A stretch of 64,000 nucleotides of DNA from Blattabacterium cuenoti (lineage in GTDB: Bacteria; Bacteroidota; Bacteroidia; Flavobacteriales; Blattabacteriaceae), in NCBI RefSeq assembly GCF_014251315.1, contig NZ_CP059185.1, forward strand, positions 453,017 to 517,016. Direction: 5' to 3'. Each line of letters opens with the position of its first letter. The first letter of the stretch is position 1. A program made the position numbers and the translations under genes. The notes beneath the pieces were generated by a model, which did no database searches, had not been told where the DNA came from, and was given only the letters and a program-made list of their open reading frames with translations. Below are positions 49,992 to 59,087 of the stretch, one piece after another.

Positions 49992-52070
49992 ATGTCCTGT
50001 AATATTCTAAAAAAATCTATAAAATATTTAAAAGGATTAAGTTTAAGAAAAGCTTATTTATTTAATACTGAATTAAATCTTTATACATATGAAGACTTAC
50101 TTTCTTTTTATCCTAAGGCATACATGCATATATACACACTAAAAAATATATCAGAATTATCAAACAACAATAATAATTTTGTCCAAATACTAGGAAAAAT
50201 AACTAAGATTGAAGAAATAAATTATAAAAATAAAAAAGGAAAAATGTTGATAGCATATCTGGCAGATCAAACAGGTATTATTGAGTTAATTTGGTTTCGA
50301 AAAAATAATTTTATAAGAAATATAACAAAAAATGTTACAGTAATAGTTTCCGGTAAAATTAAATACTTTCAAAATAAAATTCAAATTGTTCATCCAAATA
50401 TTAAAGAATTCCAATCTTCTTCTTCAGTAAAGAATCATTCTATATTTCCTGTTTATTATATTCCTAAAAATTTAAAAGAAAAAGGAATAAATAATTCTTT
50501 TATGATCAATTTGTTACAAAATCTTATAAAAGAGTCAAAAAATGACATAAATGAATTTTTTTTTCAAAACTTTATTAATAAAAAATTAATGTCAAGAAAA
50601 AAAGCTTTAATTCAAATTCATTTTCCAGAATCTTTAGATTCTTTATCACAAGCTCAACATTCTTTAAAATTTGAAGAATTATTTCTATTAAAACTCTTTT
50701 TTTTATCTAAAAAAGAAATAGCACACAGTTCTCCTTTTACAAAATTAGGGAAGAATTTTCATAATTTTTATAAATATTTTCTACCTTTTACTCTAACAGA
50801 AGAACAAAAAAAGGTATTTAAAGAGATATGGAATGATTTAAAAAAACCTATTCAAATGAATAGACTATTGCAAGGAGAAGTAGGATGTGGAAAGACTATC
50901 ATAGCTATGTTATCTATGCTTGTGGCTTTAGATAATGGATTTCAATCTTGTTTAATGGCTCCTACTGAAGTTTTAGCTATACAACATTATTATTATATAA
51001 AAAAAATGTTTTCAAAAATTGGAATTAAAATATCGTTATTAACAAGTTCTATTTCTGATTCTATACGAAAATCTCTCTATCATGAAATATTAACAGGAAA
51101 AATATCTATTGTAATAGGGACACATTCTTTAATTCAAGAAAAAGTTCAATTTCAAAATCTTGGATTAGCTATCATAGATGAAGAACAACGTTTTGGAGTA
51201 GAACAAAGAGAAAAAATTTGGAAAAAAGATAATAAGCCTCCTCATATTCTAATTATGACAGCAACTCCTATTCCTAGAACCTTAGCTAAGATTATTTATC
51301 ATGATTTGAATATTTCTATTATAAAAAAACTGCCTTTAGGAAGAAAACCTATTAAAACTATTCATTTTTGGAATAAAAATCGAGATGATGCTTTTCAAAT
51401 AGTAAAAGATCAAATTTTAAAAGGAAGACAAGTTTATATTATATATCCAACCATAAATACTTCTTTGAAATATAAAAACTTAATGAAAGGATATCAAGAA
51501 ATCAAAGAAAAATTTAAAAATTTGGAAAATGAAATTGGAATTTTGCATGGAGAAATGAATTTTCAAGAAAAAAATATACAAATTAACCGATTTTTACGCG
51601 GAAAAACTAAAATTTTAATAGCAACTACAGTTATAGAAGTAGGGGTCAATGTACCTAATGCATCAGTCATTCTAATAGAAAATGCAGATTTTTTCGGATT
51701 ATCTCAATTGCATCAATTAAGAGGAAGAGTAGGAAGAGGAATTCATAAAAGTTATTGTATTCTTATTACTGACAAAAAAATCAGTGTAGAAGGTTTTTTA
51801 AGAATTAAAAAAATGTGTGAAACAAATAAAGGATTAGAAATTGCTAAAGAAGATCTAAAATTACGTGGTGGTGGGGATTTAATAGGAACTAAACAAAGTG
51901 GAAAAAATTATTTCCGTATTGTAAATCTGATTAAGGATTATAAATTAATCAAAGAAGTTTTTCCAATTACTAAAATTTTTTTGAAAAAAAATCCTAATTT
52001 TTTAAATGATATGAAAACAAGAAATATTATTTATGAATACTATAAAAATAAATGGAAAATTTGTAAATAA
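49992..52070 (+). CDS. recG: ATP-dependent DNA helicase RecG
   Basis: Reverses stalled replication forks and processes branched DNA. The N-terminal OB/wedge domain (about residues 60-150) is followed by SF2 helicase motifs: Walker A QGEVGCGKT (about residue 295), MAPTEVLA, IIDEEQRFGVEQR (motif II), MTATPIPRTL, and in the second domain ATTVIEVGVNVPNA and QLRGRVGRG. At 692 residues it is full length. It opens a tight plus-strand series (recG, uvrD, CDF, DUF4290, murA). Confidence 0.96.
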   Translation: MSCNILKKSIKYLKGLSLRKAYLFNTELNLYTYEDLLSFYPKAYMHIYTLKNISELSNNNNNFVQILGKITKIEEINYKNKKGKMLIAYLADQTGIIELIWFRKNNFIRNITKNVTVIVSGKIKYFQNKIQIVHPNIKEFQSSSSVKNHSIFPVYYIPKNLKEKGINNSFMINLLQNLIKESKNDINEFFFQNFINKKLMSRKKALIQIHFPESLDSLSQAQHSLKFEELFLLKLFFLSKKEIAHSSPFTKLGKNFHNFYKYFLPFTLTEEQKKVFKEIWNDLKKPIQMNRLLQGEVGCGKTIIAMLSMLVALDNGFQSCLMAPTEVLAIQHYYYIKKMFSKIGIKISLLTSSISDSIRKSLYHEILTGKISIVIGTHSLIQEKVQFQNLGLAIIDEEQRFGVEQREKIWKKDNKPPHILIMTATPIPRTLAKIIYHDLNISIIKKLPLGRKPIKTIHFWNKNRDDAFQIVKDQILKGRQVYIIYPTINTSLKYKNLMKGYQEIKEKFKNLENEIGILHGEMNFQEKNIQINRFLRGKTKILIATTVIEVGVNVPNASVILIENADFFGLSQLHQLRGRVGRGIHKSYCILITDKKISVEGFLRIKKMCETNKGLEIAKEDLKLRGGGDLIGTKQSGKNYFRIVNLIKDYKLIKEVFPITKIFLKKNPNFLNDMKTRNIIYEYYKNKWKICK

Positions 52071-52085
52071 ATAAGTGATGATTAT

Positions 52086-54215
52086 ATGAATTCTCTAAAT
52101 AGCTTTCAACGTAAAATTATGGAAACTATTAATGGGCCTATACTAGTTATTGCTGGAGCAGGATCAGGAAAAACTCGTGTCATTACACACCGTATTGTTC
52201 ATATGATTCAAGAGATAGGAATATCTCCTTCTAATATATTGGCTTTGACTTTCACCAAAAAGGCTGCTAACGAAATGAAAAATCGTATTTCTAACATGAT
52301 GACGAATCAAATAAATTTTGATCAAATAACACTAGGAACTTTTCATTCTGTATTTTCCAGTCTTTTAAGAAAAGAATCCCATTGGTTAGGGTTCAAATCA
52401 AATTATACTATTTATGATCATAAAGATTCAGAAAATGTTATAAAAAAAATATTAAAAGAGGTAGATATAAATACATCCTTGAATTATAAAGAAATAAGAA
52501 TAAAAATTTCGGAGTACAAAAACAATTTGTATTATTTTAATAAAGAATTGGAAGATAAAAAATTAGATTTTTTTACTAAGATCTATAAATCTTATATAAA
52601 GCGTTGTTTTCAATCGAATGCGTTAGATTTTGATGATATATTACTTCATACCAATTACTTGTTTTTTTATTTTCCAAATATACTTAAAAAGTACCAAAAA
52701 AAATTCAAATATATATTAATTGATGAATATCAAGATACTAATTTATCTCAATACACCATCATAAAAAATTTAGTTTCTAAACACAAAAACCTTTTTGTAG
52801 TAGGAGATGACGCTCAAAGTATTTATTCTTTTCGTGGAGCTAATATTTCAAATATTTTAAATTTTCATATTGATTATAAAAATGCTAAAATTTTTCGTCT
52901 TGAACAAAATTATCGTTCTACTAATCATATAGTGCAAGCCTCTAATAGCATTATTTCTTTTAATAAAAATCAGATATTTAAAAAAATATGGACAAATAAT
53001 GAAAAAGGAGAAAAAATAAGAATATATTGTGCTTCTTCTGAATTAGAAGAAGCACAATATATTGCTTCTTCTATTCTTTCAATAAAAAATAAAACAAATT
53101 TACGATATGAAAATTTCGCTATTCTTTACAGATCAAACAGACAATCACATATTATAGAATCTTCATTAAAGAAAAAAAAGATTCCATATCGGATATATGG
53201 ATCTATTTCACTTGAAAATAGAAAGGAAATTAGAGATTTTTTAGCTTATCTTAGAGTTATTGTAAATCCAAATGATGAAGAATCTTTATTACGTATTGTA
53301 AAAAAAGGAAACCAAAAAATAGTAAAAAACATATTAAGTTTATCTAAAAAAAAAGAAAACACAGTTTACGATATAATAAAAAATATTGAAAATTATCAAT
53401 CCTTATTAAGGATAAATAACAAGACAAAAAATAGACTTATCAATTTAACTTACGCAATAGAAAAGTTACATATTAACGTAAAACAAGATAATGCATATAT
53501 CATAGCAAAAAATGTAGTAAGTTTTTTATTAAAAGAAAACTATAAAAATTATAATTATGAAGATTTTCAATATATACTTGATAATATATTTCAATACGTT
53601 AAAGAACAAAAAGAATTAAAAGATAATGGAGATACAAGTTTATTTGGTTTTTTACAGTGTTTTTATTTGGAAATAAATGATGATATCAATGATGAAGAAG
53701 ATGAAAAAAATAAAGTTTCATTAATGACAGTTCATTTATCCAAAGGATTAGAATTTTCCATTGTTTTTATTACAGGATTAGAAGAGAATTTATTCCCATC
53801 AAAATCTGATTTTGAAAATCAGTTCAAAATAGAGGAAGAACGTCGTTTATTTTATGTTGCTTTAACTAGAGCTCAAAAAGAAGCAATTCTAACTTATGCA
53901 AAATATAGATTTATATGGGGGAAAAAAAAAGAAAATACTCCTAGTCGTTTCATTAACGAACTTAATAAAAATTTCATTAATATAGAAAATTATGAATATA
54001 TACCAGAAAAAAAAGAAATTCATTCTTTGAATCATGAAGATAAAAATTCTAAATGTTTAGAAATCAAAAAAGGAATAAAAGTTTTTCACAAAAATTTTGG
54101 AGTGGGAACTATTGTAAAATTACAAAATCAAAATCAAATAGCTTTAATAAAATTTCAAAAATCGGGAGAAAGAAGAATTTTGCTCAAATTAGATAAACTT
54201 GTTATTTACTCATAA
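52086..54215 (+). CDS. uvrD: UvrD/PcrA-type DNA helicase
   Basis: SF1 3'-5' helicase used in excision and mismatch repair and in clearing RecA or polymerases from DNA. Motifs are LNSFQRKIMET (Q motif), AGAGSGKTRVIT (I), LTFTKKAANEMKNRI (Ia), ILIDEYQDTN (II), VVGDDAQSIYSFRGA (III), EQNYRSTN (IV), TVHLSKGLEF (V) and VALTRAQ (VI). At 709 residues it is full length, with a PcrA-like C-terminal Tudor-type segment (GIKVFHKNFGVGTIVKL). A perfect 19-bp inverted repeat lies at 53021-53063 inside the gene. It follows recG by 15 bases. Confidence 0.95.
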   Translation: MNSLNSFQRKIMETINGPILVIAGAGSGKTRVITHRIVHMIQEIGISPSNILALTFTKKAANEMKNRISNMMTNQINFDQITLGTFHSVFSSLLRKESHWLGFKSNYTIYDHKDSENVIKKILKEVDINTSLNYKEIRIKISEYKNNLYYFNKELEDKKLDFFTKIYKSYIKRCFQSNALDFDDILLHTNYLFFYFPNILKKYQKKFKYILIDEYQDTNLSQYTIIKNLVSKHKNLFVVGDDAQSIYSFRGANISNILNFHIDYKNAKIFRLEQNYRSTNHIVQASNSIISFNKNQIFKKIWTNNEKGEKIRIYCASSELEEAQYIASSILSIKNKTNLRYENFAILYRSNRQSHIIESSLKKKKIPYRIYGSISLENRKEIRDFLAYLRVIVNPNDEESLLRIVKKGNQKIVKNILSLSKKKENTVYDIIKNIENYQSLLRINNKTKNRLINLTYAIEKLHINVKQDNAYIIAKNVVSFLLKENYKNYNYEDFQYILDNIFQYVKEQKELKDNGDTSLFGFLQCFYLEINDDINDEEDEKNKVSLMTVHLSKGLEFSIVFITGLEENLFPSKSDFENQFKIEEERRLFYVALTRAQKEAILTYAKYRFIWGKKKENTPSRFINELNKNFINIENYEYIPEKKEIHSLNHEDKNSKCLEIKKGIKVFHKNFGVGTIVKLQNQNQIALIKFQKSGERRILLKLDKLVIYS
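53021..53063. repeat. Perfect 19-bp inverted repeat inside uvrD
   Basis: Arms 53021-53039 and 53045-53063 are exact reverse complements around the loop GAATT (53040-53044). The stem contains GTGCTTCTTCT and its complement, so it is not just an A-T run. It is in frame within uvrD (codons for the CASSELEEAQYIA region) and does not disturb the protein. Confidence 0.95.
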
Positions 54216-54224
54216 CAATAATTT

Positions 54225-55229
54225 ATGGATGATTCAAAAAAAATTAAATTAAATTTTTATTTACAAAAAATAATTTGTTTTGTAGCAATTGTTTTATTTT
54301 TCATAAAATTAATCACTTGGCATATTACTTCTTCACTTTCTATATTTAGTGATGCGATGGAAAGTTTAATTAATATCATTAGTGGTTTTATTGGATTATG
54401 CAGTCTTTATATATCATCTTTACCTAAAGATCAGAATCATCCGTATGGACATGGTAAGATAGAATTTATATCAACAGCTATAGAAGGTGTTTTAATTTCT
54501 ATAGTAGGAATTACTATTTTTATAAATACTTTTATACGTATTAAATATAACATGCATGAAATTCTTTTCTCAAGATTAGATTATGGTCTTTTTTTAATGT
54601 CTTTTACCGGTATTATCAATTATTTTTTAGGATTTTTAGCTTGTAAGATAGGACATAAAAACGGAGCTTTAACATTAGTGGCTAGTGGCAAACATCTTCA
54701 AATAGATACTTATTCTACTTTTGGAATAGTTGTAGGATTAATTTTATTAAATATTACCAAATGTGCATGGATAGACCCTATTATTTCTATTATTTTTTCA
54801 TCCGTAATTTTGTATACAGGATTCAAATTATTGAGAAATGCTACAGCTGGTATCATGGATGAATCTGATAAAAAACTTTTAAAAAAATTATCCTTCTATC
54901 TAAACGAAAATAGGGATATTCATTGGATCGATCTTCATCATTTAAAAATCATTAAATATGGAAGTGCATTGCATATAGATTGTCATTTAATTGTTCCATG
55001 GTTTTTTAATATAAAAGAAGCTAATCAGGAAGTAAAAAAGTTAACTCAACTAACTAAAAATGAATTTGGATCTAAAGTAGAATTATCGGTTCACGTTGAA
55101 GCTTGTTCTAATAAGCATTGTACATTTTGTTTTAACCATTTTTGTAAAGTAAGAAAAAACATCTTTCAAAAAAGAATTCTTTGGACTTTGGATAAAATAT
55201 CTTATTACAACAATAATACTAAATTTTAA
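54225..55229 (+). CDS. Cation diffusion facilitator family transporter
   Basis: Inner-membrane proton-coupled exporter of divalent metals such as Zn2+, Fe2+ or Mn2+. Six hydrophobic helices are followed by a cytoplasmic domain. Metal-site motifs are SDAMESLINIISG in helix 2 and GKHLQIDTYST in helix 5, with DQNHPYGHGKIEF between helices 2 and 3. The C-terminal domain has HLKIIKYGSALHIDCHLIVP and an unusual cysteine/histidine cluster (VEACSNKHCTFCFNHFCKV) that may bind metal. At 334 residues it is usual length. It lies 9 bases after uvrD. Substrate is not predictable from sequence. Confidence 0.88.
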   Translation: MDDSKKIKLNFYLQKIICFVAIVLFFIKLITWHITSSLSIFSDAMESLINIISGFIGLCSLYISSLPKDQNHPYGHGKIEFISTAIEGVLISIVGITIFINTFIRIKYNMHEILFSRLDYGLFLMSFTGIINYFLGFLACKIGHKNGALTLVASGKHLQIDTYSTFGIVVGLILLNITKCAWIDPIISIIFSSVILYTGFKLLRNATAGIMDESDKKLLKKLSFYLNENRDIHWIDLHHLKIIKYGSALHIDCHLIVPWFFNIKEANQEVKKLTQLTKNEFGSKVELSVHVEACSNKHCTFCFNHFCKVRKNIFQKRILWTLDKISYYNNNTKF

Positions 55230-55238
55230 ATAGATATT

Positions 55239-55829
55239 ATGGAATACAACACTAATCGTTTCAAATTGGTGATACCAGAATATGGGAGAAATATTCATAA
55301 AATGATAGATTACGCCATACAAATAAAAAATAGAAAAAAAAGAAATCAATGTGCATGGGGTATTATAAAATTAATGACAGGTTCTGTTCATCCTAAATTT
55401 CAAAAGTCAATTCCTTATTTTCAACATAAACTATGGAATCAGTTATTTATTATGTCTAAATATCAATTAGATATTGATACTCCCTTTCCTAAACCGAATC
55501 CAAAAGAAACCTATAAAATTAATTTTTGTAACAAAAAAGTAGTATATCCTGAATACTTAACTAAGTTTAGATATTATGGAAAAATAATAAGAAATATGAT
55601 TCACGCAGCAATACGTTGCAAAGATACGCAAAAAAAAGAAGGATTATTTTATGCAATAGCTAATACCATGAAAAAAAATTATTTAAGATGGAATAAAAGT
55701 ATGGTGGAAGATGACGTTATTTTTAAAGATTTAAAAGAACTTTCAAAAGGAAAAATATGTTTGATGAAAAATACAGATTCATTATTACAATGTTCTCATA
55801 TTTTGAGATATAAAAAAAAATATTACTAA
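55239..55829 (+). CDS. DUF4290 family protein
   Basis: A 196-residue soluble, probably helical protein of a Bacteroidota-specific family (DUF4290), function unknown. Recognisable features are the start MEYNTNRFKLVIPEYGRN, the PHP-like FPKPNPKE segment, and YGKIIRNMIHAAI, with charged Lys-rich stretches. No catalytic motif or signal peptide is visible. It lies 9 bases after the CDF gene and 10 before murA; the DUF4290-murA pairing is recurrent in Bacteroidota as I recall it, suggesting a link to envelope growth or simple operon conservation. Confidence 0.8.
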   Translation: MEYNTNRFKLVIPEYGRNIHKMIDYAIQIKNRKKRNQCAWGIIKLMTGSVHPKFQKSIPYFQHKLWNQLFIMSKYQLDIDTPFPKPNPKETYKINFCNKKVVYPEYLTKFRYYGKIIRNMIHAAIRCKDTQKKEGLFYAIANTMKKNYLRWNKSMVEDDVIFKDLKELSKGKICLMKNTDSLLQCSHILRYKKKYY

Positions 55830-55839
55830 AATAGTAATA

Positions 55840-57153
55840 ATGGGGACTTTCAAAATAAAAGGAGGATTATCTTTAAAAGGAGAAATTCAACCACAAGGGG
55901 CAAAAAATGAATCTTTACAGGTATTATGTGCTGTATTATTAACTTCAGAAAAATTGAGAATAAAAAATATTCCAGAAATAGGAGATGTTAAATGTTTAAT
56001 GCAAATTCTTAAAGATTTAGGAGTTTTAATAAAAAAAAATGGAATTGGAGATTATACTTTTCAAGCAAAAAATATAAACACTGAATATTTAAATACAAAA
56101 AGATTTCGTGAATATGGAAAATCTATAAGAGGATCAATCATGATTGCAGGGCCTTTACTTGCTAGATTTGGAAAAGTTCGTATTCCGATTCCTGGAGGAG
56201 ATAGAATAGGGAGGCGACGTTTAGATCCTCATTTAACAGGATTAAGATTATTAGGAAGTAATATACATTATTATAATGAATCCAAATATTTTGATTTACG
56301 TATAACTAAAAATAGTTTAACTGGAGAGTATATTTTAATGGAAGAAGCTTCTATAACGGGTACAGCTAATGTTATTATGGCTTCTACTTTAGCTAAAGGA
56401 AAAACTACTATTTATAATGCAGCTTGTGAACCTTATATTCAACAATTATGTAAATTATTAAATAAAATGGGAGCAAAAATTAAAGGAATAGGATCTAATT
56501 TAATTAATGTAATTGGAGTTAAAGAATTAGGAGGATGTGATCACACCATATTGCCTGATATGGTGGAAATAGGGAGTTGGATCGGGTTAGCTGCTATTAC
56601 TTGTTCTGAAATTAGAATTAAAAATGTTAGTTGGAAAAATTTAGGAATCGTTCCTTATACATTTCAAAAAATGGGAATTAAATTAGAAAAAGATAAAGAT
56701 AACATTTATATCCCATCACAAAAATCTTACCAAATTAAAAAATCATTAAATAATGCAATATTAACAATATCCGATGCTCCATGGCCTGGACTAACTCCAG
56801 ATTTATTAAGCATTTTAACTGTAGTAGCCACTCAAGCTAAAGGAAGTGTTTTAATTCATCAGAAAATGTTTGAAAGCAGATTATTTTTCGTAGATAAACT
56901 CATTGAAATGGGAGCTCAAATCATATTATGTGATCCTCATAGAGCTACTGTTATAGGACTAAATCATAAATCTTCTCTAAAAGGATCGATATTAAATTCT
57001 CCCGATATAAGAGCAGGAATTTCTCTTCTTATAGCAGCTCTTTCTGCTAAAGGAACTAGTATTATTAAAAATATAGAACAAATAGATAGGGGATACGAAA
57101 ATATAGATCAAAGACTACGTCTTTTGGGAGCAGATATTCTAAGAACAAAATGA
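55840..57153 (+). CDS. murA: UDP-N-acetylglucosamine 1-carboxyvinyltransferase
   Basis: First committed enzyme of peptidoglycan synthesis, adding enolpyruvate from PEP to UDP-GlcNAc. The EPT fold is clear: GGLSLKGEIQPQGAKNESLQ with the catalytic Lys-Asn pair (residues 22-23), TGTANVIMASTLAKG, and the C-terminal SPDIRAGISLLIAALSAKG. The flexible loop, where E. coli has Cys115, reads IPGGDRIGRRR with Asp at residue 121 (56200-56202), the naturally fosfomycin-insensitive state. At 437 residues it is full length. It ends the recG-murA series; greA follows after 167 bases. Confidence 0.96.
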   Translation: MGTFKIKGGLSLKGEIQPQGAKNESLQVLCAVLLTSEKLRIKNIPEIGDVKCLMQILKDLGVLIKKNGIGDYTFQAKNINTEYLNTKRFREYGKSIRGSIMIAGPLLARFGKVRIPIPGGDRIGRRRLDPHLTGLRLLGSNIHYYNESKYFDLRITKNSLTGEYILMEEASITGTANVIMASTLAKGKTTIYNAACEPYIQQLCKLLNKMGAKIKGIGSNLINVIGVKELGGCDHTILPDMVEIGSWIGLAAITCSEIRIKNVSWKNLGIVPYTFQKMGIKLEKDKDNIYIPSQKSYQIKKSLNNAILTISDAPWPGLTPDLLSILTVVATQAKGSVLIHQKMFESRLFFVDKLIEMGAQIILCDPHRATVIGLNHKSSLKGSILNSPDIRAGISLLIAALSAKGTSIIKNIEQIDRGYENIDQRLRLLGADILRTK

Positions 57154-57320
57154 TTAAAAATTCAAGTTTTTATACTTTTACAAAAAAATGAGATATTTTT
57201 TGCTATGTATGAAACATGTGTTTTATTTCAAAATCATATAACTTTATCATAGAACTTTATATGTCGTTTAAATAGATAAATTGAATGAAAAAGATCAGAA
57301 AAAAATAATAATGAAAAATT
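57154..57320 (+). other. Intergenic gap upstream of greA
   Basis: 167 bases with no gene. A near-consensus word TATTTTTTGC (one base too long between TA and TTTG) could be the -7 element for greA. No terminator or structured RNA was recognised. Confidence 0.3.
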
Positions 57321-57803
57321 ATGGACAAATTTGAATATATAACTAAAGAAGGATTAGAAAAATTAAAAAAAGAAATAGAAAGACTAGAAAACATAGAACG
57401 TCCAAAAATATCCATGCAAATAGCGGAAGCTAGAGATAAAGGAGATTTATCAGAAAACGCAGAATATGATGCGATAAAAGAAGCTCAAGGTTTTTTAGAA
57501 ATGAATATAGCTAAGTTAAAAAAAAAATTATCCAACGCACGGATCATAGATGAATCACAAATTAATAGAACTAGAGTTTCTATTCTTTCCACTGTGAAAG
57601 TAAAAAATTTAACCTATGGAGGAGAGCAAATATATACCTTAGTTCCAGAGGGAGAAGCAGATTTAAAATTAGGAAAAATATCTATAAATACACCTATATC
57701 AACAGGATTACTTGGAAAACAGGTAGGTCAAATAGCTCATATTAAGTTGCCTAATAAAATGATACTTGATTATGAAATTTTAGAAATAGCATTTAGTGAA
57801 TAG
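57321..57803 (+). CDS. greA: Transcription elongation factor GreA
   Basis: Rescues backtracked RNA polymerase by stimulating transcript cleavage. The N-terminal coiled coil carries the acidic tip in ARDKGDLSENAEYDAIKEAQG (Asp and Glu residues near 40-45), and the C-terminal FKBP-like domain ends with ISTGLLGKQVGQIAHIKLPN. At 160 residues it is full length. The ATG is preceded by a 167-base gap, so it probably has its own promoter. Its last codons overlap the GTG start of the HIT gene. Confidence 0.97.
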   Translation: MDKFEYITKEGLEKLKKEIERLENIERPKISMQIAEARDKGDLSENAEYDAIKEAQGFLEMNIAKLKKKLSNARIIDESQINRTRVSILSTVKVKNLTYGGEQIYTLVPEGEADLKLGKISINTPISTGLLGKQVGQIAHIKLPNKMILDYEILEIAFSE

Positions 57804-58203
57804 CAATATATTTCAAAAAATAATTAATAATGAAATTTTAGCTTATAAAATAGCGGAAAATTCAGATCATTTAGCTTTTTTAGATATTTATCCTATAAAA
57901 ATAGGACATACTTTAGTAATACCGAAAAAAAGTGATAGAGATAAAATTTTTTCTTTATCGGAAAAAGAATTTATCTCTATTATGTCTTTTACAAGAAAAA
58001 TAGCTATAGGAATAGAAAGAATCATTCCTTGCAATCGTGTAGGTATATTTGTGATGGGTTTTGAAATTCCTCATGTGCATATTCATTTAATTCCTATGGA
58101 TAAAGAAAGTGATGCAAATTTTTCTAAAAATAGAATGGTTTTATCTTCAAAAAATTTTCAAATTTTGTCAGAAAAAATAAAAAAATGTATTCAAAAAATA
58201 TAA
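57796..58203 (+). CDS. HIT family hydrolase
   Basis: Histidine-triad nucleotide hydrolase, probably acting on nucleoside phosphoramidates or AMP-linked compounds. The motif PHVHIHLIPM (HxHxHxx) is near residue 95, and the N-terminal FQKIINNEILAYKIAE and LVIPKK blocks match HINT-type proteins. At 135 residues it is usual. The start is GTG inside the end of greA (8-base overlap), so the two are translationally coupled. The next gene, coaX, is convergent 11 bases away. Confidence 0.9.
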   Translation: MNSNIFQKIINNEILAYKIAENSDHLAFLDIYPIKIGHTLVIPKKSDRDKIFSLSEKEFISIMSFTRKIAIGIERIIPCNRVGIFVMGFEIPHVHIHLIPMDKESDANFSKNRMVLSSKNFQILSEKIKKCIQKI

Positions 58204-58214
58204 AAAAAATAATT

Positions 58215-58985
58215 TTAATGATTACAATGAAATAGAATTTTTAACCCTTTTATAGTGTGTAATTTGTCTTTTATATGAATTTTTTTTGTCAAAGGTGTAT
58301 ATATATGAGAAAGTCCTCCGGTAGCAATAACAAAACAATTTGTTTTCAACTCTTGATTCACTCTATTTATTAAACCTTCTACCATACTTAAATACCCATA
58401 TATAATTCCACTTTGAATACATGTTTCTGTATACTGTCCTAATATACTAGTAGGCTTTTTTAATTCAATTTGTGATAATTGAGCTGTATTCCCAATTAAC
58501 GCTATTAAAGAACTGTTAACTCCCGGAGCAATAATAACACCTTTAAGTTTTCCATATTTATCTGTACAAGTTAAACTTAATGCAGTTCCAAAATCTACTA
58601 CTAAAGTGGTATTTTTATTATTGTATAATGTGTATGCAGCTATAGCGTTAGCATACAAATCTGTACCTAACTGATGAGAGTGATGTTTCACAGGAGAAAC
58701 TGAATTTCTATCAACAATAATAGGTTTTATTTTATGTATTTCATATAAAGATTGTTCCACAATATTTGTAAGAGTAGGAACAACTGATCCAATCACAATA
58801 TTTTGTATAAATTTATAAAAAATACCATACTGTTGATAGATATTTCTAAATAAGAAAATATATTCATCTAGAGATCTATGTGGAGTACTATTAATAATCC
58901 ACGAACAATTGCATTCTAAATTAGAATTATTATCAAATAGTCCAAAACGAAGACTAGAATTTCCAATGTTTATTGTTAATAACAT
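58215..58985 (-). CDS. coaX: Type III pantothenate kinase
   Basis: Phosphorylates pantothenate in the first step of CoA synthesis, without feedback by CoA. The ASKHA fold is visible: LLTINIGNSSLRFGLF (phosphate 1), NAIAAYTLY, and VVDFGTALSLTCTD (phosphate 2) with the catalytic Asp, then GVIIAPGVNSSL and IATGGLS (adenosine motif). At 256 residues it is full length. It is divergent from the alpha/beta hydrolase gene with 102 very AT-rich bases between. Confidence 0.93.
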   Translation of the reverse strand: MLLTINIGNSSLRFGLFDNNSNLECNCSWIINSTPHRSLDEYIFLFRNIYQQYGIFYKFIQNIVIGSVVPTLTNIVEQSLYEIHKIKPIIVDRNSVSPVKHHSHQLGTDLYANAIAAYTLYNNKNTTLVVDFGTALSLTCTDKYGKLKGVIIAPGVNSSLIALIGNTAQLSQIELKKPTSILGQYTETCIQSGIIYGYLSMVEGLINRVNQELKTNCFVIATGGLSHIYTPLTKKIHIKDKLHTIKGLKILFHCNH

Positions 58986-59087
58986 GATTCATCTCATTTT
59001 TGAATATTAAAAACGTATTTTGAATCAAATAATTGTTATTCTGCAATTTCATATTATAATATATAATAATAGTATAATATATATCAT

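Noticed and set aside
58986..59087. TATA-rich stretch between coaX and the hydrolase as a possible origin or operator
   Set aside because: Simple AT-rich promoter-like DNA; no DnaA boxes or repeats visible.
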